A DNA stretch of 64,000 bases from Xestospongia muta (Eukaryota > Porifera > Demospongiae > Haplosclerida > Petrosiidae): assembly GCA_963693285.1 (NCBI GenBank), contig OY848919.1, positions 8,303,461 through 8,367,460 on the forward strand. Direction: 5' to 3'. The notes beneath the pieces are model-generated. The model did no database searches, was not told the origin of the DNA, and saw nothing but the letters and a program-made list of their open reading frames with translations. A program made the position numbers and the translations under genes. The stretch's first letter is position 1. The number at the start of each line of letters is the position of its first letter. Below are positions 37,201 to 50,900 of the stretch, one piece after another.

Positions 37201-39050
37201 AGTCTTTAGATCAGCTTATTTAACCAGTTTTCACAGTTAATTTCTAAACTTTTTTAACTTTAAAAAAGCTCTAAACTCTTTATTTTAGAGTTTTAACCTA
37301 TTTAGACTACCTTATTACTATATTTAATACTAATAAACTTACTAAACTCTTTAGATCAGCTTATTTAACCAGTTTTCACAGTTAATTTCTAATCTTTTTT
37401 AACTTTCAAAAAGCTCTAAACTCTTTATTTTAGAGTTTTAACCTATTTAGACTACTTTATTAGTATATTTAAGACAGATAAACTTACTAAACTCTTTAGA
37501 TCAGCTTATTTAACCAGTTTTCACAGTTAATTTCTAATCTTTTTTAAATTTCAAAAAGTTCTAAACCTTTATTTTAGAGTTTAAACCTATTTAGACTACT
37601 TTATTAGTATATTTAAGATAGATAAACTAACTAAACTCTTTAGATCAGCTTATTTAACCAGTTTTCACAGTTAATTTCTAAACTTTTTTAACTTTAAAAA
37701 AGCTCTAAACTCTTTATTTTAGAGTTTTAACCTATTTAGACTACTTTATTACTATATTTAATACTGATAAACTTACTAAACTCTTTAGATCAGCTTATTT
37801 AACCAGTTTTCACAGTTAATTTCTAATCTTTTTTAACTTTCAAAAAGCTCTAAACTCTTTATTTTAGAGTTTTAACCTATTTAGACTACTTTATTACTAT
37901 ATTTAAGACCGATGAACTTACCAAAGTCTTTAGATCATCTTATTTAACCAGTTTTCACTGTTAATTTCTAATATTTTTAACTTTCAAGAAGCTCTAAACT
38001 GTTCATTTTAGAGTTTTAACCTATTTAGACTACTTTATTAGTATATTTAAGACAGATAAACTTACTAAACTCTTTAGATCATCTTATTTAACCAGTTTTC
38101 ATAATTAATTTCTAATCTTTTTTAACTTTCAAAAAGCTCTAAACTCTTTATTTTAGAGTTTTAACCTATTTAGACTACTTTATTAGTATATATAAGACAG
38201 ATAAACTTACTAAACTCTTTAGATCAGCTTATTTAACTATTTTTCACAGTTAATTTCTAATCTTTTTTAACTTTCAAAAAGCTCTAAACTCTTTATTTTA
38301 GAGTTTTAACCTATTTAGACTACTTTATTAGTATATATAAGATAGATAAACTTACTAAACTCTTTAGATCAGCTTATTTAACCAGTTTTCAAAGTTAATT
38401 TCTAATCTTTTTTAACTTTCAAAAAGCTCTAAACTCTTTATTTTAGACTTTTAACCTATTTATACTACTTTATTAGTATATTTAAGATAGATAAACTTAC
38501 TAAACTCTTTAGATCAGCTTATTTAACCAGTTTTCACAGTTAATTTCTAATCTTTTTTAACTTTCAAAAAGCTCTAAACCCTATACTTTAGAGTTTTAAC
38601 CTATTTAGACTACTTTATTAGTATATTTAAGGCTGATAAACTAACTAAACTCTATAGATCAGCTTTTTAACCAGTTTTCACAGTTAATTTTTAATCTTTT
38701 TTAACTTTTAAAAGCTTTAAACTCTTTATTTTAGAATTTAAACCTATTTAGACTACTTTATTACTATATTTAAGACAGATAAACTTACTAAACTCTTTAG
38801 ATCAGCTTATTTAACCAATTTTCACAGTTAATTTCTAATCTTTTTTAACTTTCAAAAAGCTCTAAACTCTTTATTTTAGAGTTTTAACCTATTTAGACTA
38901 CTTTATTACTATATTTAATACTGATAAACTTACTAAACTCTTTAGATCAGCTTATTTAACCAGTTTTCACAGTTAATTTCTAATCTTTTTTAACTTTCAA
39001 AAAGCTCTAAACTCTTTATTTTAGAGTTTGCACCTATTTAGACTACTTTA
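31269..39050 (-). repeat. 26/27-monomer HOR (about 3.77-3.91 kb), two copies
   Basis: CTGTTTTAACC after GATCAG lies at 32,001 and 35,766, an offset of 3,765 bp or about 26 monomers. GGCTGATAAACTAACTAAAC lies at 34,721 and 38,631, an offset of 3,910 bp or about 27 monomers. Everything between is matched variant by variant, including CCAAAGTC, AAATCTTTATTTTAG, TTTCACATTAATTTC, CTTTCTTAAC, AAAGTTCTAAACC and AAGACCGAT. The change of offset by one monomer marks an insertion near 35,820-35,960 (unit with CTCTTTCTTTTAGAG). Copy 1 is cut by the gap on its left. Confidence 0.88.
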
Positions 39051-40033
39051 TTACTATATTTAAGACAGATAAACTTACCAAAGTCTTTAGATCAGCTTAT
39101 TTAACCAGTTTTCACAGTTAATTTCTAAACTTTTTTAACTTTAAAAAAGCTCTAAACTCTTTATTTTAGAGTTTTAACCTATTTAGACTACCTTATTACT
39201 ATATTTAATACTGATAAACTTACTAAACTCTTTAGATCAGCTTATTTAACCAGTTTTCACAGTTAATTTCTAATCTTTTTTAACTTTCAAAAAGCTCTAA
39301 ACTCTTTATTTTAGAGTTTTAACCTATTTAGACTACTTTATTACTATATTTAAGACAGATAAACTTACCAAAGTCTTTAGATCAGCTTATTTAACCAGTT
39401 TTCACTGTTAATTTCTAATATTTTTTAACTTTCAAGAAGCTCTAAACTGTTCATTTTAGAGTTTTAACCTATTTAGACTACTTTATTAGTATATTTAAGA
39501 CAGATAAACTTACTAAACTCTTTAGATCACCTTATTTAACCAGTTTTCATAATTAATTTCTAATCTTTTTTAACTTTCAAAAAGCTCTAAACTCTATATT
39601 TTCGAGTTTTAACCTATTTAGACTACTTTATTAGCATATTTAAGATAGATGAACTTACTAAACTCTTTAGATCAGCTTATTTAACCAGTTTTCACAGTTA
39701 ATTTCTAATCTTTTTTAACTTTCAAAAAGCTCTAAACTCTTTATTTTAGAGTTTTAACCTATTTAGACTACTTTATTACTATATTTAAGACAGATAAACT
39801 TACCAAAGTCTTTAGATCAGCTTATTTAACCAGTTTTCACTGTTAATTTCTAAACTTTTTTAACTTTCAAAAAGCTCTAAACTGTTCATTTTAGAGTTTT
39901 AACCTATTTAGACTACTTTATTAGTATATTTAAGACAGATAAACTTACTAAACTCTTTAGATCACCTTATTTAACCAGTTTTCATAATTAATTTCTAATC
40001 TTTTTTAACTTTCAAAAAGCTCTAAACTCTTTA

Positions 40034-43000
40034 TTTTAGTGTTTTAACCTATTTACACTACTTTATTACTATATTTAAGACAGATAAACTTACCAAAGTC
40101 TTTAGATCAGCTTATTTAACCAGTTTTCACAGTTAATTTCTAAACTTTTTTAACTTTAAAAAAGCTCTAAACTCTTTATTTTAGAGTTTTAACCTATTTA
40201 GACTACCTTATTACTATATTTAATACTGATAAACTTACTAAACTCTTTAGATCAGCTTATTTAACCAGTTTTCACAGTTAATTTCTAATCTTTTTTAACT
40301 TTCAAAAAGCTCTAGACTCTTTATTTTAGAGTTTTAACCTATTCAGACTACTTTATTGCTATATTTAAGACAGATAAACTTACCAAAGTCTTTAAATCAG
40401 CTTATTTAACCAGTTTTCACTGTTAATTTCTAATATTTTTTAACTTTCAAAAAGCTCTAAACTGTTCATTTTAGAGTTTTAACCTATTTAGACTACTTTA
40501 TTAGTATATTTAATACAGATAAACTTACTAAACTCTTTAGATCACCTTATTTAACCAGTTTTCATAATTAATTTCTAATCTTTTTTAACTTTCAAAAAGC
40601 TCTAAACTCTTTATTTTAGAGTTGTAACCTATTTAGACTACTTTATTAGCATATTTAAGATAGATGAACTAACTAAACTCTTTCGATCAGCTGATATAAC
40701 CAGTTTTCACAGTTAATTTCTAATCTTTTTTAACTTTCAAAAAGCTCTAAACTCTTTATTTTAGAGTTTTAACCTATTTAGACTACTTTATTAGTATATA
40801 TAAGACAGATAAACTTACTAAACTCTTTAGATCAGCTTATTTAACCAGTTTTTACAGTTAATTTGTAATCTTTTTTAACTTTTAAAAAGCTCTAAACTCT
40901 TTATTTTAGAGTTTTAACCTATTTAGACTTCTTTATTAGTATATTTAAGACTGATAAACTTACTAAACTCTATAGATCAGCTTATTTAACCAGTTTTCAC
41001 AGTTAATTTCTAATCTTTTTTTACTTTCAAAAAGCTCTAAACTCTTTATTTTAGAGTTTTAACCTATTTAGACTACTTTATTAGTATATTTAAGACTGAT
41101 AAACTTACTAAACTCTTTAGATCAGGTTATTTAACCAGTTTTCACAGTTAATTTCTAATCTTTTTTAACTTTCAAAAAGCTCTAAACCCTTTATTTTAGA
41201 GTTTTAACCTATTTAGACTACTTTATTGGTATATTTAAAACTGATAAACTAACTAAACTCTATGGATCAGCTTATTTAACCAGTTTACACAGTTAATTTT
41301 TAATCTTTTTTAACTTTCAAAAAGCTCTAAACTCTTTATTTTAGAATTTAAACCTATTTAGACTACTTTATTAGTATATTTAAGACAGATAAACTTACTA
41401 AACTCTTTAGATCAGCTTATTTAACTAGTTTTCACAGTTAATTTCTAATCTTTTTTAACTTTAAAAAAGCTCTAAACTTTATATTTTAGAGTTTTAACCT
41501 ATTTAGACTACTTTATTAGTATATTTAAGACTGATAAACTAACTAAACTCTATAGATCAGCTTTTTAACCAGTTTTCACAGTTAATTTTTAATCTTTTTT
41601 AACTTTTAAAAGCTCTAAACTCTTTATTTTAGAATTTAACCTATTTAGACTACTTTATTACTATATTTAAGACAGATAAACTTACTAAACTCTTTAGATC
41701 AGCTTATTTAACCAGTTTTCACAGTTAATTTCTAATCTTTTTTAACTTTCAAAAAGCTCTAAACTCTTTATTTTGGAGTTTTAACCTATTTAGACTACTT
41801 TATTAGTACATTTAAGACAGATAAACTTACTAAACTCTTTAGATCAGCTTATTTAACCAGTTTTCACAGTTAATTTCTAATCTTTTTTAACTTTAAAAAA
41901 GCTCTAAACTCTTTATTTTAGAGTTTTAACCTATTTAGACTACTTTATTACTATATTTAATACTGATAAACTTACTAAACTCTTTAGATCAGCTTATTTA
42001 ACCATTTTTCACAGTTAATTTCTAATCTTTTTTAACTTTCAAAAAGCTCTAAACTCTTTATTTTAGTGTTTTAACCTATTTACACTACTTTATTACTATA
42101 TTTAAGACAGATAAACTTACCAAAGTCTTTAGATCAGCTTATTTAACCAGTTTTCACAGTTAATTTCTAAACTTTTTTAACTTTAAAAAAGCTCTAAACT
42201 CTTTATTTTAGAGTTTTAACCTATTTAGACTACCTTATTACTATATTTAATACTGATAAACTTACTAAACTCTTTAGATCAGCTTATTTAACCAGTTTTC
42301 ACAGTTAATTTCTAATCTTTTTTAACTTTCAAAAAGCTCTAGACTCTTTATTTTAGAGTTTTAACCTATTCAGACTACTTTATTGCTATATTTAAGACAG
42401 ATAAACTTACCAAAGTCTTTAAATCAGCTTATTTAACCAGTTTTCACTGTTAATTTCTAATATTTTTTAACTTTCAAAAAGCTCTAAACTGTTCATTTTA
42501 GAGTTTTAACCTATTTAGACTACTTTATTAGTATATTTAATACAGATAAACTTACTAAACTCTTTAGATCACCTTATTTAACCAGTTTTCATAATTAATT
42601 TCTAATCTTTTTTAACTTTCAAAAAGCTCTAAACTCTTTATTTTAGAGTTGTAACCTATTTAGACTACTTTATTAGCATATTTAAGATAGATGAACTAAC
42701 TAAACTCTTTCGATCAGCTGATATAACCAGTTTTCACAGTTAATTTCTAATCTTTTTTAACTTTCAAAAAGCTCTAAACTCTTTATTTTAGAGTTTTAAC
42801 CTATTTAGACTACTTTATTAGTATATATAAGACAGATAAACTTACTAAACTCTTTAGATCAGCTTATTTAACCAGTTTTTACAGTTAATTTGTAATCTTT
42901 TTTAACTTTTAAAAAGCTCTAAACTCTTTATTTTAGAGTTTTAACCTATTTAGACTTCTTTATTAGTATATTTAAGACTGATAAACTTACTAAACTCTAT

Positions 43001-44087
43001 AGATCAGCTTATTTAACCAGTTTTCACAGTTAATTTCTAATCTTTTTTTACTTTCAAAAAGCTCTAAACTCTTTATTTTAGAGTTTTAACCTATTTAGAC
43101 TACTTTATTAGTATATTTAAGACTGATAAACTTACTAAACTCTTTAGATCAGGTTATTTAACCAGTTTTCACAGTTAATTTCTAATCTTTTTTAACTTTC
43201 AAAAAGCTCTAAACCCTTTATTTTAGAGTTTTAACCTATTTAGACTACTTTATTGGTATATTTAAAACTGATAAACTAACTAAACTCTATGGATCAGCTT
43301 ATTTAACCAGTTTACACAGTTAATTTTTAATCTTTTTTAACTTTCAAAAAGCTCTAAACTCTTTATTTTAGAATTTAAACCTATTTAGACTACTTTATTA
43401 GTATATTTAAGACAGATAAACTTACTAAACTCTTTAGATCAGCTTATTTAACTAGTTTTCACAGTTAATTTCTAATCTTTTTTAACTTTAAAAAAGCTCT
43501 AAACTTTATATTTTAGAGTTTTAACCTATTTAGACTACTTTATTAGTATATTTAAGACTTATAAACTAACTAAACTCTATAGATCAGCTTTTTAACCAGT
43601 TTTCACAGTTAATTTTTAATCTTTTTTAACTTTTAAAAGCTCTAAACTCTTTATTTTAGAATTTAACCTATTTAGACTACTTTATTACTATATTTAAGAC
43701 AGATAAACTTACTAAACTCTTTAGATCAGCTTATTTAACCAGTTTTCACAGTTAATTTCTAATCTTTTTTAACTTTCAAAAAGCTCTAAACTCTTTATTT
43801 TGGAGTTTTAACCTATTTAGACTACTTTATTAGTACATTTAAGACAGATAAACTTACTAAACTCTTTAGATCAGCTTATTTAACCAGTTTTCACAGTTAA
43901 TTTCTAATCTTTTTTAACTTTAAAAAAGCTCTAAACTCTTTATTTTAGAGTTTTAACCTATTTAGACTACTTTATTACTATATTTAATACTGATAAACTT
44001 ACTAAACTCTTTAGATCAGCTTATTTAACCATTTTTCACAGTTAATTTCTAATCTTTTTTAACTTTCAAAAAGCTCTAAACTCTTTA
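40034..44087 (-). repeat. 2,027-bp tandem duplication (14 monomers), two copies
   Basis: Copy 1 is about 40,034-42,060 and copy 2 about 42,061-44,087. TTTTAGTGTTTTAACC starts at 40,034 and 42,061, and TTTTGGAGTTTTAACC starts at 41,771 and 43,798. Both give an offset of exactly 2,027 bp, three bases short of 14 monomers. Intervening variants match, including CTCTAGACTC, TTCAGACTACTTTATTGC, CTTTCGATCAGCTGATATAACC, GACTTCTTTATTAG, CTATGGATCAGC and CTAAACTTTATATTTTAG. One of the few differences is GACTTATAAAC near 43,557 against GACTGATAAAC in copy 1. The single copies near 50.9-52.6 kb and 59.9-61.6 kb show that the duplication is specific to this place. Confidence 0.93.
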
Positions 44088-44099
44088 TTTTAGAGTTTT

Positions 44100-44990
44100 A
44101 ACCTATTTAGACTACTTTATTACTATATTTAAGACCGATAAACTTACCAAAGTCTTTAGATCATCTTATTTAACCAGTTTTTACTGTTAATTTCTAATAT
44201 TTTTAACTTTCAAGAACCTCTAAACTGTTCATTTTAGAGTTTTAACCTATTTAGACTACTTTATTAGTATATTTAAGACAGATAAACTTACTAAACTCTT
44301 TAGATCATCTTATTTAACCAGTTTTCATAATTAATTTCTAATCTTTTTTAACTTTCAAAAAGCTCTAAACTCTTTATTTTAGAGTTTTAACCTATTTAGA
44401 CTACTTTATTACTATATTTAAGACCGATAAACTTACCAAAGTCTTTAGATCATCTTATTTAACCAGTTTTCACTGTTAATTTCTAATATTTTTAACTTTC
44501 AAGAAGCTCTAAACTGTTCATTTTAGAGTTTTAACCTATTTAGACTACTTTATTAGTATATTTAAGACAGATAAACTTACTAAACTCTTTAGATCAGCTT
44601 ATTTAACCAGTTTTCACAGTTAATTTCTAATCTTTTTTAACTTTCAAAAAGCTCTAAACTCTTTATTTTAGAGTTTTAACCTATTTAGACTACTTTATTA
44701 CTATATTTAAGACCGATAAACTTACCAAAGTCTTTAGATCATCTTATTTAACCAGTTTTCACTGTTAATTTCTAATATTTTTAACTTTCAAGAAGCTCTA
44801 AACTGTTCATTTTAGAGTTTTAACCTATTTAGACTACTTTATTAGTATATTTAAGACAGATAAACTTACTAAACTCTTTAGATCATCTTATTTAACCAGT
44901 TTTCATAATTAATTTCTAATCTTTTTTAACTTTCAAAAAGCTCTAAACTCTTTATTTTAGAGTTTTAACCTATTTAGACTACTTTATTAG
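44100..44990 (-). repeat. 2-monomer HOR (289 bp), three copies
   Basis: AAGACCGATAAACTTACC starts at 44,131, 44,420 and 44,709, with spacings of 289 and 289 bp. The matching triplet in the next large copy is at 52,963, 53,252 and 53,541. Each dimer pairs a GACCG/CATCTTATTTAACC unit with a CTGTTCATTTTAG unit. The 1-bp deficit comes from TAATATTTTTAACTT, which has one T fewer than usual. Confidence 0.9.
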
Positions 44991-47900
44991 TATATATAAG
45001 ATAGATAAACTTACTAAACTCTTTAGATCAGCTTATTTAACCAGTTTTCAAAGTTAATTTCTAATCTTTTTTAACTTTCAAAAAGCTCTAAACTCTTTAT
45101 TTTAGACTTTTAACCTATTTATACTACTTTATTAGTATATTTAAGATAGATAAACTTACTAAACTCTTTAGATCAGCTTATTTAACCAGTTTTCACAGTT
45201 AATTTCTAATCTTTTTTAACTTTCAAAAAGCTCTAAACCCTTTATTTTAGAGTTTTAACCTATTTAGACTACTTTATTAGTATATTTAAGGCTGATAAAC
45301 TAACTAAACTCTATAGATCAGCTTTTTAACCAGTTTTCACAGTTAATTTTTAATCTTTTTTAACTTTTAAAAGCTTTAAACTCTTTATTTTAGAATTTAA
45401 ACCTATTTAGACTACTTTATTACTATATTTAAGACAGGTAAACTTACTAAACTCTTTAGATCAGCTTATTTAACCAATTTTCACAGTTAATTTCTAATCT
45501 TTTTTAACTTTCAAAAAGCTCTAAACTCTTTATTTTAGAGTTTTAACCTATTTAGACTACTTTATTACTATATTTAATACTGATAAACTTACTAAACTCT
45601 TTAGATCAGCTTATTTAACCAGTTTTCACAGTTAATTTCTAATCTTTTTTAACTTTCAAAAAGCTCTAAACTCTTTATTATAGAGTTTTCACCTATTTAG
45701 ACTACTTTATTACTATATTTAAGACAGATAAACTTACCAAAGTCTTTAGATCAGCTTATTTAACCAGTTTTCACAGTTAATTTCTAAACTTTTTTAACTT
45801 TCAAAAAGCTCTAAACTCTTTATTTTAGAGTTTTAACCTATTTAGACTACCTTATTACTATATTTAATACTGATAAACTTACTAAACTCTTTAGATCAGC
45901 TTATTTAACCAGTTTTCACAGTTAATTTCTAATCTTTTTTAACTTTCAAAAAGCTCTAAACTCTTTATTTTAGAGTTTTAACCTATTTAGACTACTTTAT
46001 TACTATATTTAAGACAGATAAACTTACCAAAGTCTTTAGATCAGCTTATTTAACCAGTTTTTACTGTTAATTTCTAATATTTTTTAACTTTCAAAAAGCT
46101 CTAAACTGTTCATTTTAGAGTTTTAACCTATTTAGACTACTTTATTAGTATATTTAAGACAGATAAACTTACTAAACTCTTTAGATCACCTTATTTAACC
46201 AGTTTTCATAATTAATTTCTAATCTTTTTTAACTTTCAAAAAGCTCTAAACTCTTTATTTTAGAGTTTTAACCTATTTAGACTACTTTATTAACATATTT
46301 AAGATAGATGAACTTACTAAACTCTTTAGATCAGCTGTTTTAACCAGTTTTCACAGTTAATTTCTAATATTTTTTAACTTTCAAAAAGCTCTAAACTCTT
46401 TCTTTTAGAGTTTTAACCTATTTAGACTACTTTATTAGTATATTTAAGACAGATAAACTTACTAAACTCTTTAGATCAGTTTACTTAACCAGTTTTCACA
46501 GTTAATTTCTAATATTTTTTAAAATTCAAAAAGGTCTATACCCTTTATTTTAGAGTTTTAACCTATTTAGACTACTTTCTTACTATATTTAATACTGATA
46601 AACTTACTAAACTCTTTAGATCAGCTTATTTAACCAGTTTTCACAGTTAATTTCTAAACTTTTTTAACTTTCAAAAAGCTCTAAACTCTTTATTTTAGAG
46701 TTTTAACCTATTTAGACTACTTTATTAGTATATATAAGACAGATAAACTTACTAAACTCTTTAGATCAGCTTATTTAACTATTTTTCACAGTTAATTTCT
46801 AATCTTTTTTAACTTTCAAAAAGCTCTAAAATCTTTATTTTAGAGTTTTAACCTATTTAGACTACTTTATTAGTATATATAAGATAGATAAACTTACTAA
46901 ACTCTTTAGATCAGCTTATTTAACCAGTTTTCACAGTTAATTTCTAATCTTTTTTAACTTTCAAAAAGCTCTAAACCCTTTATTTTAGACTTTTAACCTA
47001 TTTATACTACTTTATTAGTATATTTAAGACAGATAAACTTACTAAACTCTTTAGATCAGCTTATTTAACCAGTTTTCACATTAATTTCTAATCTTTTTTA
47101 ACTTTCAAAAAGCTCTAAACCCTTTATTTTAGAGTTTAAACCTATTTAGACTACTTTATTAGTATATTTAAGACAGATAAACTAACTAAAATCTTTAGAT
47201 CAGCTTATTTAACCAGTTTTCACAGTTAATTTATAAACTTTTTTAACTTTAAAAAAGCTCTAAACTCTTTATTTTAGAGTTTTAACCTATTTAGACTACT
47301 TTATTACTATATTTAATACTGATAAACTTACTAAACTCTTTAGATCAGCTTATTTAACCAGTTTTCACAGTTAATTTCTAATCTTTCTTAACTTTCAAAA
47401 AGCTCTAAACTCTTTATTTTAGAGTTTTAACCTATTTAGACTACTTTATTACTATATTTAAGACAGATAAACTTACCAAAGTCTTTAGATCAGCTTATTT
47501 AACCAGTTTTCACAGTTAATTTCTAAACTTTTTTAACTTTAAAAAAGCTCTAAACTCTTTATTTTAGAGTTTTAACCTATTTAGACTACTTTATTACTAT
47601 ATTTAATACTGATAAACTTACTAAACTCTTTAGATCAGCTTATTTAACCAGTTTTCACAGTTAATTTCTAATCTTTCTTAACTTTTAAAAAGCTCTAAAC
47701 CCTTTATTTTAGAGTTTTAACCTATTTAGACTACTTTATTACTATATTTAAGACAGATAAACTTACCAAAGTCTTTAGATCAGCTTATTTAACCAGTTTT
47801 CACAGTTAATTTCTAAACTTTTTTAACTTTAAAAAAGCTCTAAACTCTTTATTTTAGAGTTTTAACCTATTTAGACTACCTTATTACTATATTTAATACT

Positions 47901-50900
47901 AATAAACTTACTAAACTCTTTAGATCAGCTTATTTAACCAGTTTTCACAGTTAATTTCTAATCTTTTTTAACTTTCAAAAAGCTCTAAACTCTTTATTTT
48001 AGAGTTTTAACCTATTTAGACTACTTTATTAGTATATTTAAGACAGATAAACTTACTAAACTCTTTAGATCAGCTTATTTAACCAGTTTTCACAGTTAAT
48101 TTCTAATCTTTTTTAAATTTCAAAAAGTTCTAAACCTTTATTTTAGAGTTTAAACCTATTTAGACTACTTTATTAGTATATTTAAGATAGATAAACTAAC
48201 TAAACTCTTTAGATCAGCTTATTTAACCAGTTTTCACAGTTAATTTCTAAACTTTTTTAACTTTAAAAAAGCTCTAAACTCTTTATTTTAGAGTTTTAAC
48301 CTATTTAGACTACTTTATTACTATATTTAATACTGATAAACTTACTAAACTCTTTAGATCAGCTTATTTAACCAGTTTTCACAGTTAATTTCTAATCTTT
48401 TTTAACTTTCAAAAAGCTCTAAACTCTTTATTTTAGAGTTTTAACCTATTTAGACTACTTTATTACTATATTTAAGACCGATAAACTTACCAAAGTCTTT
48501 AGATCATCTTATTTAACCAGTTTTCACTGTTAATTTCTAATATTTTTAACTTTCAAGAAGCTCTAAACTGTTCATTTTAGAGTTTTAACCTATTTAGACT
48601 ACTTTATTAGTATATTTAAGACAGATAAACTTACTAAACTCTTTAGATCATCTTATTTAACCAGTTTTCATAATTAATTTCTAATCTTTTTTAACTTTCA
48701 AAAAGCTCTAAACTCTTTATTTTAGAGTTTTAACCTATTTAGATTACTTTATTAGTATATATAAGACAGATAAACTTACTAAACTCTTTAGATCAGCTTA
48801 TTTAACTATTTTTCACAGTTAATTTCTAATCTTTTTTAACTTTCAAAAAGCTCTAAACTCTTTATTTTAGAGTTTTAACCTATTTAGACTACTTTATTAG
48901 TATATATAAGATAGATAAACTTACTAAACTCTTTAGATCAGCTTATTTAACCAGTTTTCAAAGTTAATTTCTAATCTTTTTTAACTTTCAAAAAGCTCTA
49001 AACTCTTTATTTTAGACTTTTAACCTATTTATACTACTTTATTAGTATATTTAAGATAGATAAACTTACTAAACTCTTTAGATCAGCTTATTTAACCAGT
49101 TTTCACAGTTAATTTCTAATCTTTTTTAACTTTCAAAAAGCTCTAAACCCTATACTTTAGAGTTTTAACCTATTTAGACTACTTTATTAGTATATTTAAG
49201 GCTGATAAACTAACTAAACTCTATAGATCAGCTTTTTAACCAGTTTTCACAGTTAATTTTTAATCTTTTTTAACTTTTAAAAGCTTTAAACTCTTTATTT
49301 TAGAATTTAAACCTATTTAGACTACTTTATTACTATATTTAAGACAGATAAACTTACTAAACTCTTTAGATCAGCTTATTTAACCAATTTTCACAGTTAA
49401 TTTCTAATCTTTTTTAACTTTCAAAAAGCTCTAAACTCTTTATTTTAGAGTTTTAACCTATTTAGACTACTTTATTACTATATTTAATACTGATAAACTT
49501 ACTAAACTCTTTAGATCAGCTTATTTAACCAGTTTTCACAGTTAATTTCTAATCTTTTTTAACTTTCAAAAAGCTCTAAACTCTTTATTTTAGAGTTTGC
49601 ACCTATTTAGACTACTTTATTACTATATTTAAGTCAGATAAACTTACCAAAGTCTTTAGATCAGCTTATTTAACCAGTTTTCACAGTTAATTTCTAAACT
49701 TTTTTAACTTTAAAAAAGCTCTAAACTCTTTATTTTAGAGTTTTAACCTATTTAGACTACCTTATTACTATATTTAATACTGATAAACTTACTAAACTCT
49801 TTAGATCAGCTTATTTAACTAGTTTTCACAGTTAATTTCTAATCTTTTTTAACTTTCAAAAAGCTCTAAACTCTTTATTTTAGAGTTTTAACCTATTTAG
49901 ACTACTTTATTACTATATTTAAGACAGATAAACTTACCAAAGTCTTTAGATCAGCTTATTTAACCAGTTTTCACTGTTAATTTCTAATATTTTTTAACTT
50001 TCAAGAAGCTCTAAACTGTTCATTTTAGAGTTTTAACCTATTTAGACTACTTTATTAGTATATTTAAGACAGATAAACTTACTAAACTCTTTAGATCACC
50101 TTATTTAACCAGTTTTCATAATTAATTTCTAATCTTTTTTAACTTTCAAAAAGCTCTAAACTCTATATTTTCGAGTTTTAACCTATTTAGACTACTTTAT
50201 TAGCATATTTAAGATAGATGAACTTACTAAACTCTTTAGATCAGCTTATTTAACCAGTTTTCACAGTTAATTTCTAATCTTTTTTAACTTTCAAAAAGCT
50301 CTAAACTCTTTATTTTAGAGTTTTAACCTATTTAGACTACTTTATTACTATATTTAAGACAGATAAACTTACCAAAGTCTTTAGATCAGCTTATTTAACC
50401 AGTTTTCACTGTTAATTTCTAAACTTTTTTAACTTTCAAAAAGCTCTAAACTCTTTATTTTAGAGTTTTAACCTATTTAGACTACCTTATTACTATATTT
50501 AATACTGATAAACTTACTAAACTCTTTAGATCAGCTTATTTAACCACTTTTCACAGTTAATTTCTAATCTTTTTTAACTTTCAAAAAGCTCTAAACTCTT
50601 TATTTTAGAGTTTTAACCTATTTAGACTACTTTATTACTATATTTAAGACAGATAAACTTACCAAAGTCTTTAGATCAGCTTATTTAACCAGTTTTCACT
50701 GTTAATTTCTAATATTTTTTAACTTTCAAGAAGCTCTAAACTGTTCATTTTAGAGTTTTAACCTATTTAGACTACTTTATTAGTATATTTAAGACAGATA
50801 AACTTACTAAACTCTTTAGATCACCTTATTTAACCAGTTTTCATAATTAATTTCTAATCTTTTTTAACTTTCAAAAAGCTCTAAACTCTTTATTTTAGTG

